Assembly (NCBI GenBank): GCA_012845835.1
Contig: JABAKD010000028.1
Coordinates: 1,867,501 to 1,931,500 of the forward strand
DNA length: 64,000 nucleotides
Direction of reading: 5' to 3'
Origin: Undaria pinnatifida
Lineage: Eukaryota > Sar > Phaeophyceae > Laminariales > Alariaceae
Shown here: in pieces, positions 37,881 to 50,600 of the stretch
Position numbering within the stretch: the stretch's first letter is position 1
Layout: every line of letters begins with the position of its first letter
Notes under the pieces: generated by a model
The model's input: the letters and a program-made list of their open reading frames with translations, nothing else
Told to the model about the DNA's origin: nothing
The model's database searches: none
Made by a program: the position numbers and the translations under genes

Positions 37881-38850
37881 ATATTTTATGATGATAATTT
37901 GTTTTAATCCAATTTTTGGTCAGAGGGAACATATAGCTAAACAACTTGATATTGACATGATTTGGACTGCATACCATGTTGATTTTAATAGAAAGGCATG
38001 GAATAAAATACATTACTATCATGATAATTTATGTTACATCACAACGATATTATCGGCAGACACGATAAAATAAATCTGACGTCCTTGAAAATTAGTTATA
38101 AAATGTGTTATGGCGCGATTATGAATGCTCTAGATGTCGCGAAAGAAATACGAGAAAGTAGAATAATTTAGATGGGAAGGCAGACAAATGTATAACACGG
38201 GTGTTGGGTTTTCGTTTCCTTGGCGCGGATTTTGGGTGTGAGTGTGACTACGTCCAAAGAGGAGGCGATGGTGTGGAATATGGAAGTTGCAACTCTTCTG
38301 CTGTCAAGAAGTGGGGGGAAAGACAAACAAGTTTTTTTGTGGCATGCTACGTGGTATGAGGAGACGAAGAAGCTTAAGAGTATCTAAATGGTTGCAAGAC
38401 GAATGAGAAGGTGGGAGAAATTCTGTACAAATGGCGGATATTGTAACAGAAACACTTGCTTTCATTCTAAAGGCTTACGACATGCAACGATGAATGCAGG
38501 TGTTACGGTATTGCCCTGGGAACCTATAGAAGGCGTAAGATCTAGATCTTGGAGTGCTATAAATGGGTTTCACATGCCGTTGAAGGCATGTGAAAAGGGG
38601 ATGATGCTTTTGCTTCGAGGAATTGCACACGGTCAGTTCTATCCGTGGCCTGTGTGGGACTAATACAAGAGCTCATCTAGTACAAGTGAGTGACCAACGT
38701 GCAACCTGCATAGTAGAGAGACCTGCAAAGGGTGGCCTGTATTTGTGACAGCCCCTAGTTTTATTATACATGGCATCGACGGCAGGACTGCCGCTCGTGG
38801 TCGAGAGCGGATGATAACGGCTGTGCGCGTTCGTCAGAAATCGTCATTTT
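37881..38850. other. No confident gene
   Basis: One 91-codon frame (38388-38663, + strand) has a few Cys and His residues (CTNGGYCNRNTCFH) but no recognised domain. It may be retroelement debris. Confidence 0.4.
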
Positions 38851-38853
38851 TTT

Positions 38854-40616
38854 TTACCTCTCCGTAGAGGCTGCATCTACCAGGGACGGAACTTGCCTCT
38901 TGTGTGGTTGCACCACCTTGACGTCAGGAGGAGGCGCCCCAACCTCCGCCCCCTCCGAAGAGTCGGAAGGTGGGTCCGAGGTGTGGTAACCAGGCCCTCC
39001 TCCCGAGTTCTGCCGGCCCGATTTGCCTCCAGAAGACCGGCTGTGGCCTCCCCCCTTGCCGCGGTGCGCCGGGCCCATGCGACGCCCGTTCCCACCACCC
39101 CCGCTGTTATGGCCGGGGCCTCCGTGGTGGATCCTGCCGAAACTGCCGCGACGATCGCGGCCACCGCCCCCGCCACCCCCACGATGGTCACAGCTATCAC
39201 CGTCTCCGCCACCGCCGTCGCTGGAGCGGTTGGTGTTGGCGGATCGGTTCGCCAAACTGCCGGCGTACTCCAAGGAGGTCGGCCAGAGGAGACGCTCAGA
39301 CGCGGACGCGTGGGCACTCCTGAGGGCGTCACAGAGGGCGCGCACGACGTCGGCGAGCTCCTGGGTGAAAAATGAAACTGGGCCCGTCTTGCTTTTTGCG
39401 TCGCGCACCGATAGCCGTTGATCCGGGAGCTAGAATAGCACTGCCGATGCTGTTGCCACGACCTGGGCCGCCAGGTCCGTGCCGAAATGCGCGCCCCTGC
39501 TCACCGCCGACATGCAGTGGACACTGCCGTCCATGAAGGCCCCGTCCTTCCAGATAATCGCCGTGGCGGAACGGGCCACAGTCACCTCGGGAGGGGCTCC
39601 CACAGCGTCGGCGGGCGGGGCGCCCAGGAACGTTCTGATCGCCGCAGCGGGGTGGATCCCAGTGTCCGTGGCAGGGGCTCCCTCGGCAGTAGAGGCGCCC
39701 GAAAAAGAGGCGGGTCCCAAACCTGTAGGGGGGGGGGAGGCGGTGTTGGCTGTGCTGGGGTTCCCGCGGCAACAGCGGCGGGGTAAGGCCCTGGGGCCTT
39801 GTACGGGGTTCCCACGGCGGCAACGGCAGGAACGTCCGGAGAATAGGGCGCCACCGCAGCTGTAATGGCGGGAACACTACCGCTTCGGCGGTGTTTGTCG
39901 CCGGGCTTGGCGAGAAACGTTTTAGCTCGCAGGATGGCCGCGTCTGCCTCCCGCGACTCTCGGGCCGCCGCCACCTCTGCTGCCCTAGCGCGATCCCCTT
40001 CCTCCCATTCCCGCATGACGCGGGATCTCTCCTCGGCTGGTGCTCGCGACCACCGCTCTGATGCCGCGCGGGAGGAGATGGCTCTGGCCTTTGCCGCCTC
40101 CGCGGTAGCCAGCGCCTCGTTATTGGCACGGGCCGCCTCCTCGTGTCTCAGAGAGGCCTTGAGGGCGACGTCGGAGATCACCCAGTCCCGGACAGGACCT
40201 GCCCCGAGAGGGAGGCCGAGCCAATATCGGACGTCGGCCGGGATCCACTGCCAGTGGGCCTCAGTGAGGGCACCCTGGAAGATGGGGGGCAGGGCCGGGG
40301 GGGTTGGGAGCTCCGGTTGGAGGGGCGACCCCTCGTCATGGTCCTGGTGGGCCGGCCCAGAGGGCTCCAGCTCCTCGAGCCGCAGGGAGGCCGTCCCCAG
40401 GGAGGGGGTGGTCGGCGGGGGCGCAACCTTGTACCTCCGTTCGCGAAGGGGGGGCGTGTCTTTGTCCAAGCCGCCAAGCGGGGCCAGTGTGCTGTCGACC
40501 ACACCCTCCGAGAGGTAAGACGCGACGCTCTCCTCGTCCTTGGAGAGCTGGTAGCGGCTGCCGCGGCGTCGGCCGTACCTGTTTCTTCCCCGAACTTCGC
40601 CCGATCCCGTAGACAT
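38854..40616 (-). pseudogene. Gag-like protein, frameshifted
   Basis: I do not recognise a specific family. Read on the - strand from 40616: a Pro-rich N-terminus, then TEAHWQWIPADVRYWLGLP, a long charged Ala/Arg/Glu helix likely to be a coiled coil, and a Pro/Ala linker ending in a run of Pro codons (C-run at about 39728-39738). The open frame then continues meaninglessly to 39582, while the next frame continues sensibly (GIHPAAAIRTFLGAPP, FMDGSVHCMSAVSRG) to a stop at 39430. After that the same frame resumes (FFTQELADVVRALCDALRS) and ends at 38854 in a Gly/Arg/His-rich RGG-like tail. Coiled coil plus RGG tail and lack of introns fit a retroelement ORF1/gag. The C-run slip may be real decay, programmed shifting or a base error. 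Confidence 0.5.
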
Positions 40617-40859
40617 GTGGGGAGGGGGGGGGGCGTTGTTGGCTGTGCGCCAGGGGGGGGGGTAGGGGCGGAAGGGGGGCGGACAGGAGATGGGGCAGAG
40701 GGGGGCGGGGCGGTGAGCGGCACTCAGGCGTAACAGTATCGCGAGATGTGGTCGTGCAAGGTGCTGTGAGCTCTAGTGCACACCGCGGGTGCCCGACGCG
40801 CGCGTATCAGTACAGGTGGCGTCGCTCCCAACCCTAGCAGCAGTACGAAGCTTGATCTC

Positions 40860-41300
40860 AAGGCGACTGCACTCGCAGTAGCCGCAGCAGTGCTGTGGGG
40901 TGCTGGAGCAAAAACATCTGGGCTTGCATAAACGACCGCAGCCCCATGTACCGCAGTGCCTGTACTCGCCACAGCAGCGGCAAAGAAACTGCTGAGCGCC
41001 GACGCAAATAAATCTGCCGTAACACTGCGAGGCGCTGACGTCAAAGCATCGGCGGTCGCAACAGCGACGGCAGGCTAATGCACAGCAGGGGGTACGCTCG
41101 CCACAGCAGTACCAACTGCGAGGCGCTGAAGCCAAAGCATCGGCGGTCGCAACAGCGACGGCAGGCTCATGCACAGCTGGGGGTACGCTCGCCACAGCAG
41201 TACCAGCAGCACTGCGAGGCGTTGACAAAGCACCGGCGGTCGCAGCAGCGACGTCAGGCTCATGTAAAACGGTGGCTACGCTCCCCACCGCAACAGCGGT
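40860..41300 (-). repeat. Minisatellite upstream of the gag-like frame
   Basis: Clear units of about 60-75 bp with 'cggcggtcgcaac', 'cagcgacg' and 'cgctcgccacagcagtacc' at 41040-41270, grading into more degenerate GCAGTA-rich sequence to the left. Confidence 0.75.
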
Positions 41301-41711
41301 CGCAGTTACTTCTGCAGCTGCTTGGCGCTTGAGCCGACGAATGCTCCGGGCCGAGGGCTCGCGTAGAGGGGGGGCAGCCTCGAGAGCTTAAAAAATTCTG
41401 CCAGCGGAGCCGTCAACACTATTTGCAAGCGATATTGAATCGCCCGAAAAATAGCAAGTGGTCGCAGCAGCACCACTATTAGAATGATCTAAAACAAGTC
41501 TCCTACCACTCTGTCCGAGCGGAGGAAAAATCATCTCGGTGCGATCTGAATTGCATGTATCAGAGGTTGTGCGGGGATTTGCTTCAGCCATGGGAAGGGG
41601 AACTCCCCAGAGCAGACCCCCGAGCCTCCCTGCAAGGGTCAGCCCCAACCGTCCTTTTACAAGGAGCGGCTGCTGTGGTGGGTGGGGGGGTATGCCTCGG
41701 CAAGATCTGTG

Positions 41712-42078
41712 TGTTATAGGGCTTAGTTTGGGTAGGCAATTGGTTCACCTTTTGCAAGTGGTCAAACGGACTAATACCCTCTGACTCCTTAACAAATGGC
41801 GTCGTCGACAGGTCATGGTTTTTTGGGTCGTGAGTTTGAATCCTGCCGTCCACCATATAAACTTTTACGACTTTCCCCATGTCGAACTTAAAAAATATTC
41901 TCCCCGGCATACTCAGGAAACGAAACCCCTTGGATATTGACACGTCCGCCCGTATATCCGGCCGACCTGTTATCCCGCCGTTTCAGGGGGAAGAGTGTTA
42001 TAGGACTTAGTTTGAGCAGGTAATTGGTTAACCTTTTGCGAGTGGTCAAACGGACTAATACCCTCTAATTCCTTAACA
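41712..42078 (+). mobile_element. Miniature LTR element (TRIM-like), copy D
   Basis: 5' LTR 41712-41794, 3' LTR 41996-42078; the polypurine tract 'agggggaagag' touches the 3' LTR. The interior has the TGG-starting site and the T-arm region ('gtgagtttgaatcctgc', degraded). The flanking 4-mers (tgtg and cagg) do not match, unlike copies A-C, so this may be an older or recombinant copy. Confidence 0.85.
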
Positions 42079-42543
42079 CAGGCTATAAAATTTGGAGTGC
42101 CGGTGAATGTGGAAAAGGGGGGGGATATAGACGCGGCCTTACATTATGGATATATATACGAGGTATGTATTCATTCAAATATCCATTCAATTTCTGATAA
42201 GCACCAAAATATTTTGACGGAAATGTTGGTGGAGGGTATCGCGAATATTCGGGTGGTATTGACACATAAAAGGAGAAACGCAAAATATTCAAGGTTTGCG
42301 AATATCACCTTTGGCAGGAGCGGAAGAAACAAGGAAATCTGGGTTAATTTTGGATATCTCATATTGTTGTTGTTGTTGTTGTTGTTCTCACATTAACTCG
42401 CATAATCAAGTCCGTGGTCACAGGACAGGCTCCAGTCACTCTGGAGCTGAGGAATACCCCAGGGAAAAACACACACAACCCAAGGTGGTACACGCATATA
42501 TCACAGCTGACGCAATTCATGCCTCCACCAGAAACATATAAAA

Positions 42544-45500
42544 GTGAAATCGGGAGACTCATATGGCGAAGGGGGGCGCAGTAACAGAGGATTAGGCGTG
42601 AATGGCAATACTGATCTTGAGCGGGCACCAGTATATATGCGAATTGAGACACGTGATGAAGAGATGAAGCGAGTTTGTGGATTGAGAGAGCGAATAGGCC
42701 CGAAAGTTGAGGACTGCTTATCAAAAATGGACGTGAAAGATGCATTTCGAAGAATACATATTGACTGGGATAAATCTTCTGTTTTTCGCATGTAGAGGGC
42801 GAATTCATTCCCAGTGACTTCCGTTTGCCGTTTGGTTGGAGATCTTCACCAGGGTGGTGGGGGTTGATGTCAGCCGCGAATTCGCATTCCCATCGTGTGT
42901 CGTAACACATCCAAAGAAAATGCCGTCGTGTTAACGGAAGCAAGATGAATCGCTAAAGAGGTATACGTGGTCCTATCTAGCCAAGGAGAAGTAGCAGAGT
43001 GTGCTTGCGGTTGGTGTTGGTGTAACGCCTGAGGTGAATGGGGGGGGTGGAGGATAACTTCTGCTGTGAAATGTGTGTAGGTGATATGTTAAACGTAGAA
43101 ACATGTAAAGATGGGCAGCTAGAAACGTTGTTATTGGCAGCTTTACTCAGCGATTTCGGACCACATTAGGATGTTAGGGAATGCCGAACACAAATTGGTT
43201 CCGATTTTGTCTCAGCGGAAGATCACGGACTGGTTAGTAAGTCAAGAAGTGCTCGGTTTTGAGATAAACACCCAAACGATGCGGATAAAAACACCGGGTA
43301 GGAAGTTGGAAGGTATTAAGGAAGTGTTGAAACTGTGGCCACGTAATTGGCCAGCGGCAACGGCTAGAGAGATGTGGAGTTCGACAGGGAAGTTGAGGCA
43401 ATTGTCGACGGTCGTTCCGATTGGGCGATGTTTCGTGTTGAGATTGTTGTTAACGGCGAGTCTTGATGAGAAAAAGGTACTGATAGCCAATTGGAAGCAA
43501 TACCGAGAGGTGTTAATAGAAGGATCAGACTGGGGGGAGAGTTTCGTGCTGATTGGGATTTGTGGAAATCAGCAGCACACCAACCGTTCTTTGCAGATGG
43601 TATTTAGTTGTATTCGCCAGTTTTTGAACATGAGAAACGAAATCCGGTAAGGCACTGGTATTCGGATGCAACAGTACACTATAAATTATTGAGAGGTGGG
43701 GGTGTGGAGGAGGTATGATCTGTCTGATGAAAAGTGTCCTAGGTCATCACCAGGGTTATCATGTGCTGCGCAGAATGCTATTTCGATACATATATTGGAG
43801 TTATTGGCAATGGCAATTGCTACCTACGTCGTGGTATACATGTGGTTTGCGATAGACCGAATATAGTGGGAGAACCCGTGATAGTGAGGGGTGATAATGT
43901 GTCAGCAATAACATGGTTGAATAAGTGTGCATGGTTGAATAAGTGTGGGGAAACACGTGATCGACGAGTGGCGGTCTTAATGAGGTTGTTGGGAGTGAGT
44001 GATATGTCGGCAGGATGGTGCTTTGTGAAGCAGTACATTTTCAAGGACGTGAAAACGTGATGGCGGATGGTATTTCGAGATGACCATGAGCCCCAACTAA
44101 TAATGCCAATTCGAACGTATTATTTCATTTTGTTCGGTGGCAGGTGGCAAGTTTGGGGGAGATTGGTGGGACGGTGTGTTCGGAGATCTTGCAGTCGTAC
44201 TGTCAAAGGTGGGAGTTGCTCCACCGACTATCCCGACTTATTCCGCGGCTACGAAGATGTGGGTGAAATGGAGGCAAGATGTCGTGAAGAGAAGTGAATA
44301 TTTGGATGCCAATTTAGGGGAGGAGTCTGCTGCGGAATAGATCTCAAAGTATTTCGAATACATGCACTTTTCGAGAAGGAATACAACTTCGACGATAATA
44401 GATGGAAAGTTGACGCGATTCAATATTTTCACCGAAGGGTGGGAGTTGAATTACCTATGAAGGACCATACTAACCATCTATTAAAATCCGTTAAAACAGG
44501 GATCGCAAAGTTAGTAGAGCAGGCTGGAAGTCCTCGGCATCGCCACGGTAGCCAGCATCTAGAGAAATCACAATAGAGCCAGCGTATATCGCTTTTTGCG
44601 CCCACCCGAAGGCACGAGATGGAACATGACCGTTCTGACGAGCTCCTCTAACAGGGCTGGCCAAGGGGTTTCGCAGGATCATTTCGGTTATCTGATACAC
44701 CACATGGTTCTGGAGATAACGCTTGGTTCTCATTTTAGGCTCCGTTCCCATTTTTCTGAAAACTCTGTAAAGGAAGGCGCTTTAAAAGGGGATGTTCCGA
44801 GAATACGTCGTCCGATTTCGTGGGCGATGTTGAAGCAAGGGGTTTATCTTGCCAAGGAGTGGGGAGAGGAGGGACGAGTGTTATGGTTAACACTTTTGGA
44901 GTGACCTACCTATTTCTGTGTAGGGCGTCAGAACTTTACACGTACAGTAATGGGAACATTTCACAAGGAATTTGGACTAACAAGATGAAATGTTTCCATT
45001 CTCTTGGGGACGAGTCAATTGACGCCGTCCGCGCTGTGGAAGTGTGAAGACAGGGTGGAAGTTCCTTTTAAAGGTTCAAAAGGATAGCAGAAACGATTTA
45101 GAGCAGTCGTTTCACGTAAACGATCGATTGATCCGCAAAAACCGGTTGGGAGTGGAAAGGAGTACCACTCGGGATGCCAAGAGCAGCATCGCCGTTATAT
45201 GGTTGTGGGGGTTTTGAAGTGATGCTAGAAGAGTTGATGTTGATTCACCAACAACTTGGACCAGGAGAACCTTTAGCAACGTATGGGAAGGAAGATTGTT
45301 GGGAAGTGTGGACTCGTGAGCAAGCGAGTAAGGCTTTGAGGGACCTTGCTGGTAAACAAGGCTTGATACCAGGAGAGCATACGCTACATTCTGATAGGAT
45401 TGGGGGGGCAACTAGATTAGCAGCGTTAGGCTTACAGGCGTGGGCTACTCAACGAGAAGGAAAATGGATGCGCGATGCATTTATAACGCACGTGAGGGCG

Positions 45501-45599
45501 AATAGAGAAGACTGGGAGAGAGTCTCGCAAGCATTAGCACGAAAGGCTAAGGCGGAAGGTATTCAACCAGGTCAAGGAACAATGTGGGGTGGAGAGTGA
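42544..45599 (+). pseudogene. DIRS-like retroelement with RT, RNase H and tyrosine recombinase, dead
   Basis: Fragments in the order expected for DIRS/Ngaro-type pol. RT motif A: LSKMDVKDAFRRIHID (42715-42760). RT/connection: VLGFEINTQTMRIKTPGRK (43247-43310). RNase H: VIVRGDNVSAITWLNK (43880-43927). Recombinase N-terminal domain: VAPPTIPTYSAATKMWVKW (44214-44270). Catalytic-domain start with the first Arg: YLFLCRASELY (about 44910). Recombinase C-terminus (45174-45599): LHSDRIGGATRLAALG holds the H-x-x-R box, and GKWMRDAFITHVR is where the nucleophilic Tyr is expected, but His is present. Multiple stops and frameshifts. No flanking repeat structure was resolved. Confidence 0.85.
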
Positions 45600-46324
45600 G
45601 GCATAATTATTGAGGAAGGTGGGGGTATTAGAAAGCTGGGAGAGTTAAAGTAATACAATATTTACTGCAGGCTGTTAAGGTGGGTGGGGAGGATTATGAG
45701 GGTGACTATATTAAGAGTGAGTGTGGAAGATTAGAGTATAGTAATGGTGTGATTGGATGTACTCTGTAGATCAAGGAAGGCGTCAGCATTCAGTCAGTAA
45801 TCCCAGATTCATGAAGAATCATAACAAATTCAGCGCTCGTCGCAGAATCGTCACGGCTGTGGCGGACAAAGCACGAGTGCTACTGGTACTGACATAAAAA
45901 AAACAGTGAAACGTTTCTTGTGTGACCACCACCAACCAGTAGATTTTTCAGTTTTAAATATATAAGAGAAGCCCCCAAAAAGCAAAAGTCCCAGCAGTTA
46001 GTTGTAGGATGGGAAACAGGGGATGGGTGTTAAGATACAGCTTCGAAAGGAAATGAACAACGACGAAAATCGACAGCCCTGCGCCTCAGATAGCGGCGCT
46101 TTACCCGAACCCTAGCCCGGCACTGAGCAGGGGGTTTGGCAGGACAAAAATAAAAACGAAGAAAGAAAAAAATGGAAAGAACCGCCCCAAAACCAGACCA
46201 AGACTCTCAGAACACCACAAACAGCCTAAAGTCAAAGACTCAAACCTCATAACCCCAAAAATGGAGAACTATCGAGGAGCGGTGGCGGCTTGAAATCGTA
46301 CCTTTTCTTCTGTTGTGGTTGGTT
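45600..46324. other. No gene seen
   Basis: Follows the recombinase stop; may include the 3' non-coding end of the DIRS-like element. No motif recognised. Confidence 0.5.
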
Positions 46325-46440
46325 CGCCGTAGAGCCTTTCCTGCCCCCCCCCGCCACACCGGCGGTATGCGACAGGTTCTAGAGCCTTTTCTGCCCCCCC
46401 CCCGCCACACCGGCGGTACGCGGCAGTTTTTTGACGGGCG
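46325..46440 (+). repeat. Tandem duplicate of about 57 bp
   Basis: Two units with 'agagcctttcctgcccccc' or 'agagccttttctgcccccc', then 'gccacaccggcggta'. Confidence 0.85.
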
Positions 46441-46826
46441 GCTTTTGCCTTGTTGTAGGGTCTGCGATTCGTTTAATTGCTTTTCTTCGCGTGTTTCTGG
46501 CTCCATAGCCAGACCATTAGAGGTGTGGGAGTGGGTTTTGAGGAGCCGCATCTTCGACTCATGGTCTAGTTCGTAGAACCGGAGTTCCCCGAATATCCCA
46601 TATTTCTGCATATGCGGTTCATCAGGGTGGGCTAGTGTTAAGATACGGCCTCGGAAGGCCTGTAATTATCCATATTTGAGATAATTTGGATGGGTTTCGT
46701 ATGATAAGATAGGCGTTTTATATTTGGGATAGTCAGGAAATAGATCGGAGGCACGTGCCTCCGATCTCAGAATCTATCCGGGGCTCTGGTGGAATCGAAT
46801 AAAGCTACGTCTCTACGAAGGCAAAG

Positions 46827-47118
46827 AAAGTGAGTGCTCTCCAAGGATCTGCTCAATTGGCAGACCTGCAGGAGGCACTCTTTGTCCCCGTCCAATAACC
46901 TTACATGGGGGGGATGGACAGAAAGGCTGGGGGGCTCAGTTGGTTGAAGTTGAGAGAGAGGCAGAGGCAGGAAAGTGAGTACTCTCCAAGGACCTGCTCA
47001 ATTGGCAGACCTGCAGGGGGCACTCTTTGTCCCCGTCCAATAACCTTACATGGGGGGGATGGCCAGAAAGGCTGGGGGGCTCAGTTGGTTGAAATTGAGA
47101 GAGAGGCAGAGACAGGGA
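46827..47118 (+). repeat. Tandem duplicate of about 145 bp
   Basis: Two nearly identical units starting 'aaagtgagtgctctccaagg' / 'aaagtgagtactctccaagg' and running through 'ctcagttggttga' to the gagaggcagag run. Confidence 0.95.
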
Positions 47119-47130
47119 GGTGTTGAGAGA

Positions 47131-47654
47131 CAGGAAGAAGTCCTCTATTATTAGTAGTACGGAACTTTACGCGAGGGTGCGTGCGATCAGGGTTTGGTAC
47201 AGGGCAGGAGATCGGCGAGTTGAAAGCAGAGAGCAAGAACTTTTGAGCGCAATCCCCACCACCAGCATTAAATTTAATAAAAAATGATGGCTGGGGGTTG
47301 AATAACTAGTCTATACATTGTTATAATAAATTAATGGTATCATTAAAAATTAAATATTGTGCGTACATGTGTGTACCGCCGCGTTCTGAGACGACGCCGA
47401 AGTGCAAAGGTCTGCTGCCGCTGCTGTATGTAGGAGCAGCAACTAACTACTGATTCGCTGCCGTAATGTTGTAGGTTGTTCACGTGCTTGCTGCGATTTC
47501 GCGTCGTACATTCCTCGTCGTGCGTTTCCTCTTGCTTTACGTAGAGGCTGATCGTGTGGGATATGTGCAGCTGATGATGGCTGATGGCGGTGCGAGGGGA
47601 TGCAAATATTGTGCGTGCGTGTGTCATAATGCCTGCCAGGTTCTTGAACTCCAC
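47131..47654. other. No gene seen
   Basis: AT-rich stretch followed by sequence up to the LTR element's target site. Nothing recognised. Confidence 0.5.
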
Positions 47655-47658
47655 AGTA

Positions 47659-50600
47659 TGTAATAGAGTGTCAGTATGGCTGGCAATAGATTCGGCAAGA
47701 TAGCCCGCAGAGTCATGGTCTATTGGCCATAAGAAGATTCTCTTGAACGGAATATTCTGAGTGGAGAAGATAACCGGTAGAATTTAGCTAGCTTATACCA
47801 CAAGAACGTTCTCGGTAATGGAACGTTCCTCCTCTGGACAAGATAGATAGAAGTAAGCGCGTTAAGCGCTCATGGGAACATAGAACATCTAGGAGAACGT
47901 TACTGGTACGTTCCATAGGTAAAGGTCCAGAAGAGAGCACAGCAGCAATGCTGGGGAGAAGCGAACTCTGTGAACCTCACCCCACCCCCGTGCTCTCACT
48001 CCTCCTTTCCTGTCTCCTCAAGCTTCTCATAGCTCAACGCCGACAATAAGAATTTTACACAGAAGAACCGGCGCTGTCTCCAAGCAAAGCTGATACCCCT
48101 GCGTCCCGTCCCTCACACCTTCCCGGCATTACGACGCTTCCACAATTCGCGTCGTCGGCAGAATTTGCGCCCAACGAGATCCACATCGGCCGCCTACCCC
48201 GCCTACCGCTCTCGGTTTTCGAACCCGAAAACATCGGTGGTCACCAGAGCCTGGATTGCGACCACCTGGTCTACATCAACCTTGCCACCGACCGGCAACA
48301 ACGCGCCTACTCCCTCGTCCGCGAGCTCCATCGACTCACCGTCTCGCGTCTACAACGCCGCAACGCGCCCATCATGGCCGCCCTCCTTGTCTCCCCCCCT
48401 TTCTTCGTTGGCGGCTGGGCCTGGGTCTACAACTCCGCCTCCACTATCCGCCAGGGTGTCAAGAAGGGCACCGACGCAACCGGTCTGAAGACGAAGCTCT
48501 CGTTGAACTGGAACGGACCTTTCAAGATCCTCGCGGTAGGCCCGACTACCGCCTCCGACACCCCCGACAACCGCCCTCTACAAGACGAACTAATCTTTCT
48601 CGATCTCCCTTCAGACCTTCCGGGACGGGACTCCAAACCACGCGTCTCCGTCGAACGATGCAAACCCTGCCACAACCCCGACGACACCAGCGACATACCC
48701 AAGCACCTACCGGCGGACCTCGCAACATACATCCTCACAGCTTCCGCTGCTAACCCCCCCCCCTACCACGTCACCCTCGACGACGTCACACCACCACCGG
48801 AGCGTCTCGAGGTAGGGCAGATCACCGTCCACCAACTCGTGCGCGGCCGCGGCGGGGTCATCGCCGTCCTATACGAGACCCACTGGACCGGGTTTCTCAG
48901 CCCCTCGTGGGAGCGCGAGCTCGACCTCCAACACTTCAGGCGCCATATCTTACTCTACTGGCCCGGAAAGCCGACACAACACCATCAGACCAACGGCCTC
49001 TACCGCCAGATGCGCATCGGCGCCGCACACCGCGAGCTCTTCCGATCTCAAGGCCAACTCTTTCTCGCCCCCCGGCTACACCCTGGCCCCCCACGACCTT
49101 TGGCTTCGCAGTTTCAGCAACTCCACCCTCCCCCCCGGAGCACACGTCTGGTACAAGGCACGTGACGGCCTCTGGTGGCTAGGTAAGATCGCTCACCGCG
49201 CGCCACCGGACGTCTCTTCGCGAACCCCCCCGGACCCTTTCCCGGGTAGTTCCTACATCATCAGGTTCCTGGACGACCCCGGTCCGATCAAGATCGACCT
49301 CCAGCCAGCTCGCTACACTACCGCCCGGAACGCCATCTCCGGATCGTGGTGCCTTCAATGCCATGGGCATGGGAGCCTATCCCGTGAGGTGCTACGGAAC
49401 TCTGATGCTTCCCGCGGTGCCCCTACCATTCCAACTCCCCCCCTTGGTTGGTTTCGTGTGTTTATTTGTTTTTGGTGATTCTACAGTAGTTTTGGGATTA
49501 GCTCTTCACGGTCAGCTTTTAATCTACAACAGTTTTGAGAGTACTATTAATACCTCATGGTTAGGCCTTTCACCTAGCTTTGGGAATGATTCTTCATAGT
49601 CAGCCTTCAACCTGCAGTAATTTTAGTGGTACTCTATCGTGGTCATCCTTCCGACCTAGAGTGATTTTTTGTCACGTCTTCTCGTGGTTAGCCTACAACC
49701 GTCATCAGGTTTTGGATTTGGTTTTAACATAGTGGTTTCCCTCGTAATACCTCCGCTTTTGGTTTGTTTTTCACGCCAGCGTTTGTCTCTTTTTCTCACC
49801 ACCATCGATTCCGCCTGCCCCAACCCGTGACGGCTGACAACTCGTGGTGGTAGAGCGGTATTTGTAATTTTGTGCAGTATGCAGTATTTTAGGTACGCTC
49901 GTCTGACGATCCGGTCTTCCTTTGCCCCATTCTGTGATGGCTATCGAACCAGGACCGTCTCGTACCTAGGGTGTGTTTGGGTATTCCTCCCCCTCTCTTT
50001 GTTCTGTTCTTTTTGTTTTCTCTCCACCACCTCGGCCTCCGCTAGTCTCGTTTCGTTCAGGCTTCCGAGCCGTAGTGACCTTTTTTTCTTTGTGTTTGTA
50101 CTTCACGAGTCCTCCGCCGATACTCGGTGATTTTGCGCCTAGGCGTTTGACCTTTGTGTTTATTCCTGACCGCCGTTGGTGCCGCTTTGCTCTGACGGCA
50201 TCGCCGAGCTCTAGACTTAATCGGGTTTTCTCCGTACTTTGCCAAGCAGGACCCCGGTAGCCTTGCAGACTCGCAAGACCACCGAAATACCAGCCGTCCT
50301 TTCTTTTTTTCTTTTTTTCGTGTTTTCTTCGTGTTTGGGTCCCGGTAGCCTTTACCGCCCCGCAAGGCCGCCGGATTCTCGGTAATCATATTCCTGCAAC
50401 GGTTGATTCCCTAACACTGTGCTCAGGTTCCCGTGAACTTCCCAATCACGGCGGCAATTATGCTCCCCCCTTTTATGTGTCTTTCGTTTCTGTTTTTTTT
50501 GGGGTGTACACCTTGCGTTGCCATTCTACGCTTATGACGCGTCAGTCGGCCCCCTGTAGGCATTGTTTTGGCATGCTAACTCCGTCGCTCAGCGCCGCTG

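Noticed and set aside
41700-42085. 4-bp target duplication for TRIM copy D
   Set aside because: Flanks tgtg and cagg do not match, so none is claimed.
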